Below are positions 8,645-17,863 of a stretch of 64,000 bases of DNA, one piece after another; the stretch's first letter is position 1; each line of letters starts with the position of its first letter. Source of the DNA: CAVYWD01 sp963772225 (lineage in GTDB: Bacteria > Myxococcota > Myxococcia > Myxococcales > UBA5297); contig CAVYWD010000002.1 in NCBI GenBank assembly GCA_963772225.1, positions 434,001 to 498,000 on the forward strand, in the 5' to 3' direction. A model generated the notes under the pieces. It was not told where the DNA came from, did no database searches, and was given only the letters and a program-made list of their open reading frames with translations. Both the position numbers and the translations under genes were made by a program.

Positions 8645-9787
8645 ATGGAGTTCGAGCTTCCGGAGACCCACCGCGAGCTGCGCGCCACCGTGCGCGCCTT
8701 CTGCGCCGAGCACGTCAAGCCGTTCGCGCGCGCCTGGGACAAGGACGAGAAGTTTCCCCTCGAGGTCGTACGCGAGCTGGGCAAGCTCGGGCTCCTGGGC
8801 ATCGTCGTCCCCGAGGAGCTCGGCGGCGCGGGCATGGACCCGCTCGCCGTGGCGGTGGCGGTCGAGGAGGTCGCCCGGTTCGACGGCGGGCTGGCGCTGA
8901 CGGTCGCCTCGCACAATGGGCTGGGCTCGAGCCACATCCGCCTGTTCGGGAGCGAGGCTCAGAAGGCGAAGTACCTGCCCAAGCTCGCGGCGGGAGAGTG
9001 GCTGGGCGCCTGGGGCCTCACCGAGCCCGGGTCGGGCTCCGACGCGGCGGCGCTCGCGACGCGCGCGGTGATGAAGGGCGACCGCTGGGTCTTGAACGGC
9101 AGCAAGATGTTCATCACCCAGGGCACGGTGGGGGACGTCTTCGTGGTCCTCGCCTGCAGCGACCTTAGCCGCGGCCAGAACGGGATCACCGCCTTCATTC
9201 TCGAGAAAGGCGCGAAGGGGTTCAACCAGAAGGCCATCCACGGAAAGCTCGGCATGCGCTCCAGCGACACCGCGGAGCTGGTGCTCGAGGACGTCGAGGT
9301 CCCCGATACGCAACGCCTGGGCGAGGTGGGCTCGGGGTTCAGCGACACGAAGAAGATTCTCCACCTGGGGCGCATCAGCATCGGCGCCCTGGCGGTGGGG
9401 CTGGGGCGGGGCGCGCTCGAGGACGCGACGGCTTACGCCAAGGAGCGGCGCGCTTTCGGCAAGCCCATTGCCGAGCACCAGGCCATTGCGTTCATGCTCG
9501 CCGACATGGCCACGGAAATCAGCGCGGCCCGACTGCTCGTGCACCGCGCGGCGAGCCTCGCCGGGGCGGGGAAGCCGTTCATGCGCGAGGCGTCCATGGC
9601 CAAGGTCTTCGCCTCCGAGGCGGCGACCCGCGCGGCGGCGAAGGCGGTGCAGATTCACGGCGGGTATGGGTACACGCGGGAGTTCGCCGTGGAGCGGTAC
9701 TTGCGCGACGCGAAGCTGTGCGAGATAGGCGAGGGGACGAGCGAGGTGCAGCGGATGGTCATCGCGCACGAGCTGCTGCGGGGGTAG
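8645..9787 (+). CDS. Acyl-CoA dehydrogenase, isovaleryl/short-chain type
   Basis: A 380-residue FAD flavoenzyme of normal length. Family motifs are GAWGLTEPGSGSDA (flavin and substrate contacts), GSKMFITQG, and near the C-terminus QIHGGYGYTREF and CEIGEGTSEVQR, where the Glu before GTSE is in the catalytic-base position of short- and medium-chain enzymes. It oxidises an acyl-CoA to the 2-enoyl-CoA and passes electrons to electron-transfer flavoprotein. Next to HMG-CoA lyase and a hydratase it may be the isovaleryl-CoA dehydrogenase of leucine degradation, but chain length cannot be fixed from motifs. AAGGAG lies about 9 bases before the ATG. It converges with the next gene, separated by 13 bases. 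Confidence 0.93.
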   Translation: MEFELPETHRELRATVRAFCAEHVKPFARAWDKDEKFPLEVVRELGKLGLLGIVVPEELGGAGMDPLAVAVAVEEVARFDGGLALTVASHNGLGSSHIRLFGSEAQKAKYLPKLAAGEWLGAWGLTEPGSGSDAAALATRAVMKGDRWVLNGSKMFITQGTVGDVFVVLACSDLSRGQNGITAFILEKGAKGFNQKAIHGKLGMRSSDTAELVLEDVEVPDTQRLGEVGSGFSDTKKILHLGRISIGALAVGLGRGALEDATAYAKERRAFGKPIAEHQAIAFMLADMATEISAARLLVHRAASLAGAGKPFMREASMAKVFASEAATRAAAKAVQIHGGYGYTREFAVERYLRDAKLCEIGEGTSEVQRMVIAHELLRG

Positions 9788-9800
9788 GGCGGGGCGGTCT

Positions 9801-12725
9801 TCAAGGGGAGTATGGGACGATGGCGTCGTCCTTTTCGTCGGCGAGGTATTTCTCGCCGCGCTCCTTCCACTCCCGAATTCGCTGGCAAGCATTCCGCTTT
9901 CGGAAGATGCCGTCATTGTCGCAGAGGCTCGAGTTCTGAGTCGCCTGCTTCGAGCCAGGCAGGCCGATGATGAAGCTCTCCGGCTCGCCGACGGCGGCCG
10001 GGTAGAGGATGCAGCAGTAGTAGTCCTCCAAGGTGCTCGCCGGCGCCTTGGAGTCGCTGGGCTGGTTGAGCCTGCGGTAGAGGTAGTTCCGGACGAATTC
10101 GAGCTGTTCCACCGGCGGCATCGCTTTGAGCTGCTGGTGAAACAGCGCCCTGCGCGCCTCGGGCGTGACCGCTCCCAGGTCCTGAAGCGCCTTGAGGGCG
10201 GTCGGAATGGCGCCGGGGCGGTCCCCGATCTCCTGGATCTTGCCGTCGCTGTCGACGATGAACTGGACGAGCCCTACCGCCTTGCCGGGGCCACTATTCT
10301 CCGTGCTCGAAAGGAATTGGCCGCCGGTCTCGCACGCCATCACCGTCATTAGGAAGTCGGCGATCTGCGCCTCGTCCTTGCAGGCCCGCGTCGTGAGGTC
10401 GCCGGCGATTTCGATGACCCTCTTCTTGAACGCAGATGAGACGCACTTTCCGAAGCGGAGCGCGTATTTCATCGAGCGCGGGGACGAGGAGCCGGGGACC
10501 ACGAGCTCGAGCGGCGCGAGCGGGATGCCGAGCAGTTTTCCACTCGGCTCGGGGCTCTCGGCGACCAGGAGCACGCGTCCGGCGCGGAGCGCGTCGTCGA
10601 GCAGCTTCGGGTCCGTCAGGCTCGCGCCGAAGAGGCCGCTGGGGGCGCACAGCCCTGCGTCGCCGACGGAGAGGTCGTGCTTCGGGCGAAGGTAGCCGAG
10701 AGGAATTCGGCGTTTCTTCCCATCGACGACATCGGCGAGCTCCTCATAGAACGCGAAGCGCAGCCGGTGCTTGGTCGTCACCTGACTCGACAGGTGGGTG
10801 GGGACATAGTGAGTGCCGCAGTAGAAGCGGCAGCTGCCATCCTCGCGGCGGGCGAAGACTATCGGCCCCACGAGGGCGGGGACGCAGCGAAGGCGATGCG
10901 ACGCCTCGTGCTCGATCGGAGATTCAACGCTCGCCACTGCCTCCACGTCCTTGCCGAAGATCGCCGGGTCGGCCATGTCCATCGACGCAAAGCGGACGCG
11001 GGGCTCGTTCTTGGGCGTCGACACCCGCAGCGAGGTCGCTTTCGGTTCCTTGCCCGCTTCGAGCGCCAGGAGACCATAGCTCACCTTGGCTTTGCTCCAA
11101 TACTCCGCGCCGCCGACGAGGTGATAGCGCAAGGCGAGCTTCTCGCCCTCGAATGCGAACCCGATGGAGCCGATATGCGGGATGCAGACGGGCTCGCCGG
11201 GAAGCCCCTCGCTGCAGACCTCCACGGCGCGATCCACCGTGGCGCCCTCGAAAAGATCCTCGGGAACGGCGAGGTGAAACTTCTTCGCGTCGATGGCAAT
11301 GATCTCGGTGATTGGCTGCGGCTCAGGCGTATTGGTGGCCTGTCGGTCGAATGAGAACGTCGCGAAGTAGAGCGAGTAGCCTCCTTTGCTCGCCCACTCC
11401 GTAGAGGGCAACTGGTCGAGGCCGAACACGATGCCGAACTCACCGTTGTCCTGAAGTGGCACGGTCTGAGTGGCCACCGGCTCGACCGCCAGTCGCGGTC
11501 TCGCGCCGGCCGATGGACCGCTTTGGCCCGGCTGCGCGGCCGGCCCGGCCTTCTTTGGCTCGGCCGGAGGCTCGGGCATGATGGGCCGCGCTCCCCAAAT
11601 CGTCATCGCCAGGTTCCATTGCAGCGCCCCGACGCGCTTCGAGAAACCGTCGATGCATCCGTCGACGACCACCTGCCGAGAGACGCTGGATGGAAGGAAG
11701 GTGAAATTCGCGATGTCCTCCACCCCCTCCCGGACCAGGTTCATGTCGACCAGCTCGGCCTTGAATCGCGAGAGCGCCGGCTTCTTCACCGCGAACGTCT
11801 TGCCGAGCTCCTGGAGCCTCCACGCCGGCGCGTAGGTCGCGCCGCGGTCCAAGCTCACCTCGAGGCGAATGTCGACGTCCCAGTCTCCCTGCTCATTTGC
11901 TTTGTAACAGGTCAAGTATCGATAAGCGTCTTGACGAGACGTGCCGACGATCCACGTGCGAGCCTTGAGCTCTGCCCGCCAAACGAGGACCTCGATGATG
12001 GACTCCTTCTGATCCTCGAGCTTCGATTCTTGCCGCGTCACCCACGCGTTGCCCACCTTCTTCTTTGTTTCGGTGGTGTATGGCGCGGGCTCCTCGACAA
12101 TGGTCGCGCGGATGGCAAATCCGTCCAGCTCAGCGAGCGGCCTTGCCACCTTGGGTAGGATGCGGACGTTGTCGCCAATCTTCGGGACCTTGGGGTCAGC
12201 CCCGGAGGCGCCGAGCGCCAAGCCATCGAAGAGGAGGTCCAGCGGAATATTGAACGGAAGTCTTTCGGCAATGTCCACGACTGCCGCGTGGGGGAAGATG
12301 GGCGCCACCGAGAAGCCTACGGTCCCCTCGCCCAGAAGAGACGCAGCGACCACGTCGACGTTCGCGACCAGCGAATAGCTCCCATCGCCGCCTTTCTCGA
12401 GCGAAAAGGTGCCGGCGTCGTGGGTATGGGATCGCTGCACGCCCATGATTGTCCGCTCCACCTTGCAAAGGACGTTGCAGGGGAGCCTATCGGGGAGGTG
12501 GGTTCCCGAGCCAGTCAGGGCGACCTCGAGTTCCAAGCGCTGCCATTTCTGCTCGCCAGGCACCTCGACCCAAGATTTCTTCAAGGCCGGCGCCCGAGAC
12601 AGGCGCATCTGGAGCGTCGTTTGTGGGACCGCCACCAGCCCGATGGCAATCTCAGCTCCCGGGCTCAGATCGAGCGCGACCTCGTGAACCTTGGGGGTCG
12701 CTTCCTGGTTTGTGCTGGAGCTCAT
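9801..12725 (-). CDS. Large protein with C-terminal lysozyme/transglycosylase-like peptidoglycan hydrolase domain
   Basis: A 974-residue protein I do not recognise as a whole. Residues 1-370 and 410-700 are mostly beta-rich and of unknown fold, joined by a Pro/Ala linker near 380-410. The last 200 residues match the pattern of phage-tail/type VI-associated lysozyme-like domains: MACETGG with a candidate catalytic Glu799, then AVGLVQF, PVEQLEFVRNYL, TLEDYYCCILYPAAVG and an EF-hand-like CDNDGIFRK stretch. The likely target is the peptidoglycan glycan chain. No signal peptide is visible, so export would need a dedicated system. GGAGGGGCG precedes the ATG at 12725, and the upstream gene ends 16 bases away, so it is in an operon with it. 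Confidence 0.75.
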   Translation of the reverse strand: MSSSTNQEATPKVHEVALDLSPGAEIAIGLVAVPQTTLQMRLSRAPALKKSWVEVPGEQKWQRLELEVALTGSGTHLPDRLPCNVLCKVERTIMGVQRSHTHDAGTFSLEKGGDGSYSLVANVDVVAASLLGEGTVGFSVAPIFPHAAVVDIAERLPFNIPLDLLFDGLALGASGADPKVPKIGDNVRILPKVARPLAELDGFAIRATIVEEPAPYTTETKKKVGNAWVTRQESKLEDQKESIIEVLVWRAELKARTWIVGTSRQDAYRYLTCYKANEQGDWDVDIRLEVSLDRGATYAPAWRLQELGKTFAVKKPALSRFKAELVDMNLVREGVEDIANFTFLPSSVSRQVVVDGCIDGFSKRVGALQWNLAMTIWGARPIMPEPPAEPKKAGPAAQPGQSGPSAGARPRLAVEPVATQTVPLQDNGEFGIVFGLDQLPSTEWASKGGYSLYFATFSFDRQATNTPEPQPITEIIAIDAKKFHLAVPEDLFEGATVDRAVEVCSEGLPGEPVCIPHIGSIGFAFEGEKLALRYHLVGGAEYWSKAKVSYGLLALEAGKEPKATSLRVSTPKNEPRVRFASMDMADPAIFGKDVEAVASVESPIEHEASHRLRCVPALVGPIVFARREDGSCRFYCGTHYVPTHLSSQVTTKHRLRFAFYEELADVVDGKKRRIPLGYLRPKHDLSVGDAGLCAPSGLFGASLTDPKLLDDALRAGRVLLVAESPEPSGKLLGIPLAPLELVVPGSSSPRSMKYALRFGKCVSSAFKKRVIEIAGDLTTRACKDEAQIADFLMTVMACETGGQFLSSTENSGPGKAVGLVQFIVDSDGKIQEIGDRPGAIPTALKALQDLGAVTPEARRALFHQQLKAMPPVEQLEFVRNYLYRRLNQPSDSKAPASTLEDYYCCILYPAAVGEPESFIIGLPGSKQATQNSSLCDNDGIFRKRNACQRIREWKERGEKYLADEKDDAIVPYSP

Positions 12726-12741
12726 CGCCCCTCCATCTTCG

Positions 12742-14883
12742 TCACGGGTTGTAAGGGCTGGGGCCCATGTATTGGCCGTTGACGCAGGAGTCCTCGTTCT
12801 CGAGCGGAAGCGTTCGCGCTTTGTCCGACGGAGCGAGGGTGACCCGTCTCCCGTTCGAAAAGGCCTCGACCTCGGCCACCTTTCCGAATCCCCTTCCATA
12901 GTCGCTTTGACGCCACTCGAACGCGCGAGTCTCCGCTCCGGAGGTGTCCTCGCCGTGTCTCTCCGGCAGGATCGTCATCTTGTTGTCGATCCCGTATCGG
13001 GTGATGAAGAAGAGGTCGGACTCCTGCGCGGACGCCCAGAGCATGGTGGCGACGCCGTTCAAGTCCCAGTCGAGCTTGTGCTCGCGGATCTCGCACATGG
13101 AGTCCTCAATCACCGGGAAACCATTTTTGTTGGTCACCGTTATCCACTGCTTCGGAAGGCGCGCGATTTGGCTCAACGAGCCCGGGTCGAGGATGGGGCG
13201 GCGAGCGCCGTCGAACTTCGCGCCGGGCGCCGGGCGCTCCGCTTGGAGAACGAGCGCCTTTTCCAAGACTCCCGGCTCGCCGAACCACTTGCGGGTCACG
13301 AGCGTGACCTTGACCGAGCTCCCGTCGCCCGAGAAGTAGCCCGAGTCCTCCTCCAGCCACTTCGCCCGCCGTACGATGCGCAGGAAGCGCTTTCCGTCAA
13401 AGCGCAAGAGGTCCCAGTTGTACTCGGCCCGGCGGAATTCGGCCGCGAGGCATTCCTGCGCAGAGGCAAATGGCGTGTGGCCCATGGCCTTGGCGACGGC
13501 GGGGCACACGAGGACGCGCTCGTCCTCGCCCCCGCGCGTTCGGGCGTACTCCTGCGAGCGAATGGATAGGTAGGATGCGGCGAACTCCTTCAACGCCGGT
13601 TCGTCTTGCTGCGACAAAGCGAGGACTCGGAGGGCGTAGTTGAGCCGCTGCGCGATGGGCAGCTTCGCGTCTGCCGCTCGCTTGCGGAACATTTCGGCGT
13701 CGGGCGGCTTCGTCGAGACTTGCCAGGAAAGGACGAAGCCGCGGTTCTTGCCGCACTGGAGCTCGAGCCAGTCGCCGCGCTTCGCGCTCAGGGAGGTGCA
13801 CTCGGCTCCGATGGGGAGAACGTTCTCCAATTGGCCGTTGAAGGATGGGCTGAAGTGGAGCACGGCGCGGACGTCTTGGACGTAGACCGGGGCGTTCGCG
13901 GTGGGTTTGTCCGCGCCTATGGGGAAGTTGCACTCGGCGGGGAGGGTGAGCTTCTCGTCCCGGTATTGGTAGAGGCGGACGGGGTCGCCTTCGAGCTCGA
14001 CCGTCTCGTCAGAAAGGCGCAGGAGGCGCTTTCCGGGACATTCGCCTTCGCCTTGCCGCCGGCACACCTGAAAAGCGCGTCCATCTTCGGATGCGGCACC
14101 GAGCGCCATCTCCTGCACGCCATAGGCGCCAAGGAGGGTCGCGGATCCTGACTCGTGAACTCCAGGCCAAATCTGGAGCTGAAATGGAACGCATGCTTCT
14201 TGCGAAACAACATGTGTGTTCGAGCCGGTCTTTGCGGTCCGAAATTCTGTTTCGCCTGCTGCTGCCTTTATTGTATCCGGGAGAAGAGGGAATATTGCAT
14301 CGGCATCACGCCCATCGTTTCGCCGCTCGACTGCGATGGCAAGGGCGCGCGCTTCCGGTCCATCGGAAGCGAGATGGCGAAAGACTTCAGGATAAAATGC
14401 ACACTCGTCGCCGTCCGTGGTCATCACTCGTTTGGCATCACCGGAAGCCAGCAAAACGCCGCGCGAGGTTTCGGCGATCGAGGCGAAGTAACCACGCTCG
14501 GGGCTATCCCAAGCCTCCGAATGCCGAACTAGTGGCTCCCTGCTCAGAAGAGCCGACAGACATTCTCCGCATACGGACTCTTTCTGACACTTGAAGCGAA
14601 AAGAGCCAGAATATCGTAACTCAGAACGCTTAAGAGAGGCCGTCTTGAGAGCCACCTCGAGTATGGATCGTGCGGCCGTAGGATCCGGGAGCAGGCCACC
14701 TAGGCGCGCGAGCGCGGCGTCTGCAGCTGCCTTCCGCCCTTCCTCTCGCAGCTTTGGATTGAGGGCGCGAACCACATCGTCCCGGCCGAGACCTGTGGTT
14801 TGCTGGGGCTCACCTTGTGCCCACGCAGTTCCATAAGAGAGAAGGAACGCAAGTAGAAGCGAAGGACTGGCTCGAAAACTCAT
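12742..14883 (-). CDS. Exported hypothetical protein with SH3-like domain
   Basis: A 713-residue protein with a typical signal peptide (SLLLAFLLSYGTAWA, cleavage near residue 22), so it enters the periplasm or is secreted. About residues 330-390 read like a bacterial SH3 domain: APVYVQDVRAVLHFSPS, then LPIGAECTSL, DWLELQCGKNRGFVLS. SH3 domains often bind cell wall. The rest, with many Cys and no catalytic motif I can name, is unassigned. Base composition is less GC-rich than the flanking housekeeping genes, hinting at acquisition. It sits between the Cys-rich fragment (12 bases upstream) and the lysozyme-domain gene in one transcription direction, so it may serve or accompany those proteins. 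Confidence 0.72.
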   Translation of the reverse strand: MSFRASPSLLLAFLLSYGTAWAQGEPQQTTGLGRDDVVRALNPKLREEGRKAAADAALARLGGLLPDPTAARSILEVALKTASLKRSELRYSGSFRFKCQKESVCGECLSALLSREPLVRHSEAWDSPERGYFASIAETSRGVLLASGDAKRVMTTDGDECAFYPEVFRHLASDGPEARALAIAVERRNDGRDADAIFPLLPDTIKAAAGETEFRTAKTGSNTHVVSQEACVPFQLQIWPGVHESGSATLLGAYGVQEMALGAASEDGRAFQVCRRQGEGECPGKRLLRLSDETVELEGDPVRLYQYRDEKLTLPAECNFPIGADKPTANAPVYVQDVRAVLHFSPSFNGQLENVLPIGAECTSLSAKRGDWLELQCGKNRGFVLSWQVSTKPPDAEMFRKRAADAKLPIAQRLNYALRVLALSQQDEPALKEFAASYLSIRSQEYARTRGGEDERVLVCPAVAKAMGHTPFASAQECLAAEFRRAEYNWDLLRFDGKRFLRIVRRAKWLEEDSGYFSGDGSSVKVTLVTRKWFGEPGVLEKALVLQAERPAPGAKFDGARRPILDPGSLSQIARLPKQWITVTNKNGFPVIEDSMCEIREHKLDWDLNGVATMLWASAQESDLFFITRYGIDNKMTILPERHGEDTSGAETRAFEWRQSDYGRGFGKVAEVEAFSNGRRVTLAPSDKARTLPLENEDSCVNGQYMGPSPYNP

Positions 14884-14895
14884 GGTGTCATCTCG

Positions 14896-15294
14896 TCAAT
14901 TTTTTCGGGCGCACGCTGCTCTGCTTCGTCGCGCCTCGGCTGTTCGGGGGACTGGAAGGTCACCGCAAGGCTCGCAAGCTCCGTTCTGTTGTCGATCAGA
15001 GATCACGCAGTCAACTGTTCCGCCTTCTGCGCATTCGGAAAGACCAATAAACGAGAGCGAAGCGCGGAAACATCCATCAGAGTCAAGAAATCCTCTGACG
15101 GGCGCCTTGCCTCGTTCCGCTTTCTTCGGACGAGCATATGTAACCCCGAGTTCGTGGGCTCGAGCTCCTTCGTTCATTGTAATCAAAAGCTCGGCATTCG
15201 CAGATGTTGCCAGCACCCTTATTCCCACCGACAGTACGGCCTCGCCTGTCGCAAGTCTGACCTTGCACTCCGGGCTTGCGGATTCTGGGGTCAT
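14896..15294 (-). pseudogene. Cys-rich ORF truncated at its 5' end by an insertion sequence
   Basis: The ATG at 15294 gives 132 residues, but the frame stays open upstream through the end of the insertion sequence to a stop at 15355-15357. The original start, and perhaps a signal peptide, therefore appears to have been replaced by IS DNA. The product carries a Cys cluster (CFRASLSF, SECAEGGTVDC, GACEPCG). I do not recognise the family. It ends 12 bases before the next gene in the same direction. It may have been a separate small exported protein or the far C-terminus of the large gene at 17803-22233. Whether it is still expressed is unknown. Confidence 0.5.
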
Positions 15295-15326
15295 CCAGGC
15301 AACCTTCGGAGTCTTGTTGTCGTAAG

Positions 15327-17863
15327 AGAGCTCCAGAGTTCGTGCCGCGGGAGCCTACGGAATTTGGAGTCGGAAGCATACGGGGCGTGAAAACGGATCG
15401 CCTGGATGAGAAAGGCGGCGACGGTTGAAGTCGGCGAGGAAGGCATCGAGGGCGGCTCTCTCCGAGCGGTTGGCCGCGGGCGCGATGGTGACCGTGATGG
15501 CATTCTTGGATACGCGAATGTCGCCTGGGGCGGCGAAGACGTTCTGGAGCAGTCGTTTGGCTTCGGCGGGACTCTTCATGTTCGGAGCGAGGATGGTCGC
15601 CAGTTCTGCCTCGGCGTTTTGCGCCACGCACCGGAACGTGTCCACGAGCACTTTGTACTCACGCGTGTGCTGCTTGAGCTCCCCTTGAAGATCAGTCGCC
15701 TCGATTGGCACCTTCTTCGGCGTCTGGCGGCGGGTTTTGACAACCTCGCGCTGATTCGCGCGGTTATCGGCAAGCGCTCGCTTCAGTGCGGGCCGGTCGG
15801 GGTGACCGGGGTAGATCTGCTGCAGCTGCAGGCGCAGCTTCTTCTCCCGCTCCCGCGCCTCGGCCAGCAGCTTGTCGAGGTCGATGCGTCGAGGGTTGGT
15901 CACCATCGTCCCGGCCGGCACGTCTTCGACCTGGCGCCCGTCGAGCTGGTTGATGCCCCAGCGCTCGACGCCGTGCCGGAAGGCGTTCTCCTGCCGCCAG
16001 CGCGTAAAGAGCGTCCGGCAGAGCCACTGGGCGGATTGCGTCGAGGACGCCACCACGTTTATCTGCACGTTGTCCGGCAGCAGGATGCGGATGCGGCGAA
16101 CCCGGCCGCGCTCTGCGCCCAGGTTCATCTGGCCTCCCTGCACCATCACCTTGAGCTTCTCGCCGTCGCTCTCGCGCAGCGTCATGGGCCGGCCGTGGCG
16201 CCTGAACCACTCCCGGCGGAACTTCCGATATTTGGCGCGCTGATAGGTCACGAAATGCACGCCGTTGTCCCGCAGCCACTTCCACAGCCCAGGAAATGCC
16301 CCGGCCCGGTCGAAGACGAGCAGCAACGGCGTATCGTTTCCGAGCTTTTCGCGCAGAAATGGTACCCATGCCCGGACGGTCTCCGGCAGGCTGGCGTGCG
16401 GCGCCACCGGAATGAGCAACACCGGTCTTCCCTCGGCGTCGTGGACCCAATACTCCATTGCGCCTGGTACCGTGCACTTGCCCTGCATGCGCCAGACACG
16501 CCGCAGCGGGTGTTTCCCGGTGTAGGGCCGCGCGTGGTTGTCCAAGAAAAGTACCACCGGCTTGCCGTGCGGCGTGCGCTCTTTGGCCCCACGCAACAGC
16601 TCGCCCGAGACGTCCTTGAGCAACGGCTCGGAAGCGTTCCCCGCGCAGTAGCCTCCCAGCGTCCGCCGCACCCACGTCGCCGAGGGCGCCGCGTCGGCCA
16701 GCATCATCGCGGCGGTCGAGCTCGTGGCCAGCCGCCGCACGCCCTCGACGCAACGGCCGCCAATCGCCAACGTAGACAGCACCGCATCGACGGCCACTCG
16801 CAGAGGCCGCCCCCGAGGCTTGCGGCGCTCGCGGCTGCGCAGGTGCACATACAGGCCGAGAGACGCAATCGTCACCAGCAAAAGCCAGGCGCCGACGTGC
16901 TGCACGCCCTTCGAAGAGAACGGAGCGAGCTCACCGATCTCCGCGACCATCCCTTCGGTCTCCGGCAAGGCGGGTTCGGCTATGGGCGCTGCGCGCGCGA
17001 TGCGCTCGCTTATCTCGTTTCTCGGCGCCCGAATCGGCGGCACCTCGTCGCTCTTTGCTGCGGCAACCGTCGACGGGTCCGCTGCTGCGCCCTCGCTCAC
17101 CGCTGGAGCGGCTTCGTCCGCGCTTTGCGGACTCGCAGAGGACTCGCCTGCCGATACCATCGGCTTTGGCGCCCTTTCTGCCGGCGCGGTGATATCGAGC
17201 GGCAACGCCGTCTGCTGCGCAGGCTTGGGTATCCTTGCCTGCTTCTGCTTCCACAGCCGCCGGTATTTCTCGACCGTACCGTACTTCGCCTTCCCGGCAA
17301 GTGCGCCGGCCACCTCGCTGGTGCTCTTGCCCTGCATAAACAAGCGCTCCATCTGCCGCCGCAGCGCGGGCTCGATCGCCCGCCCACCCTTGTGATGCGG
17401 CTCGGGGCTGGCGAGCACTGCGCTCAGGCCCTTTTCTTCGAAAAGCCGCCGCTGCAAGCGCAGCGTCTCCGACGACACCTCGAACGCCTTGGCCAAGTCC
17501 TCGAAGACGATCGTGGGATCTGCAGCGAGCTGGACCATCAGCGCGTTGCGAATGCGCTGCTCACCCGGCTCCCACGACCCAACCCGCTGGCTCGCGATCA
17601 CCACCGTGCGCTTCTCGCCCTCGCGCACCACACAGCCGTACCTGGCGAACCAGACCACCGTGGGCCGGATTACTCCCGCCATCCCGGGCAGCGTAGGCGC
17701 CTTCTTTCGCGACCTCGACTTGGGCGTCGTCATGCCAGGATGAACGTTCGAAGGGGTCCCGCATTCCCAAGTCGCATCTGTCCGGCTCTGCGCAAGACCA
17801 CCCTAGCAAATCCGCGGACCTACGTTGCTGCTCCCGAGCGACTCGCACGAACTCTGGAGCTCT
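15327..17863 (-). mobile_element. Insertion sequence, about 2.54 kb, with 19-bp perfect terminal inverted repeats
   Basis: The word GCACGAACTCTGGAGCTCT occurs at 17845-17863 on the plus strand, and its exact reverse complement occurs at 15327-15345. The two face each other around one transposase gene. I found no target-site duplication: the outer flanks read CGTAAG on the left and GGTCCA on the right. The element splits a minus-strand operon, supplies the last 20 codons of the gene upstream in transcription, and replaces the 5' end of the one downstream. Confidence 0.8.
15355..17733 (-). CDS. DDE-type transposase of the insertion sequence
   Basis: A 792-residue protein, long for a transposase. 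Residues 70-160 hold a helix-turn-helix region (FEDLAKAFEVSSETLRLQRRLFEE) like those of DNA-binding N-termini. A low-complexity Ala/Pro/Glu linker at about 180-255 follows. Candidate catalytic residues of an RNase H-like fold are Asp in VVLFLDNHARPY, Asp in LLLVFDRAGAF and Glu in WRQENAFRHGVERWG. The spacing resembles IS4/IS1634-like transposases, but I cannot assign the family. A hydrophobic stretch (GAWLLLVTIASLGLYVHL) before the first Asp is unusual. The gene is bounded by inverted repeats, as expected for the only gene of an IS. Confidence 0.8.
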   Translation of the reverse strand: MTTPKSRSRKKAPTLPGMAGVIRPTVVWFARYGCVVREGEKRTVVIASQRVGSWEPGEQRIRNALMVQLAADPTIVFEDLAKAFEVSSETLRLQRRLFEEKGLSAVLASPEPHHKGGRAIEPALRRQMERLFMQGKSTSEVAGALAGKAKYGTVEKYRRLWKQKQARIPKPAQQTALPLDITAPAERAPKPMVSAGESSASPQSADEAAPAVSEGAAADPSTVAAAKSDEVPPIRAPRNEISERIARAAPIAEPALPETEGMVAEIGELAPFSSKGVQHVGAWLLLVTIASLGLYVHLRSRERRKPRGRPLRVAVDAVLSTLAIGGRCVEGVRRLATSSTAAMMLADAAPSATWVRRTLGGYCAGNASEPLLKDVSGELLRGAKERTPHGKPVVLFLDNHARPYTGKHPLRRVWRMQGKCTVPGAMEYWVHDAEGRPVLLIPVAPHASLPETVRAWVPFLREKLGNDTPLLLVFDRAGAFPGLWKWLRDNGVHFVTYQRAKYRKFRREWFRRHGRPMTLRESDGEKLKVMVQGGQMNLGAERGRVRRIRILLPDNVQINVVASSTQSAQWLCRTLFTRWRQENAFRHGVERWGINQLDGRQVEDVPAGTMVTNPRRIDLDKLLAEAREREKKLRLQLQQIYPGHPDRPALKRALADNRANQREVVKTRRQTPKKVPIEATDLQGELKQHTREYKVLVDTFRCVAQNAEAELATILAPNMKSPAEAKRLLQNVFAAPGDIRVSKNAITVTIAPAANRSERAALDAFLADFNRRRLSHPGDPFSRPVCFRLQIP

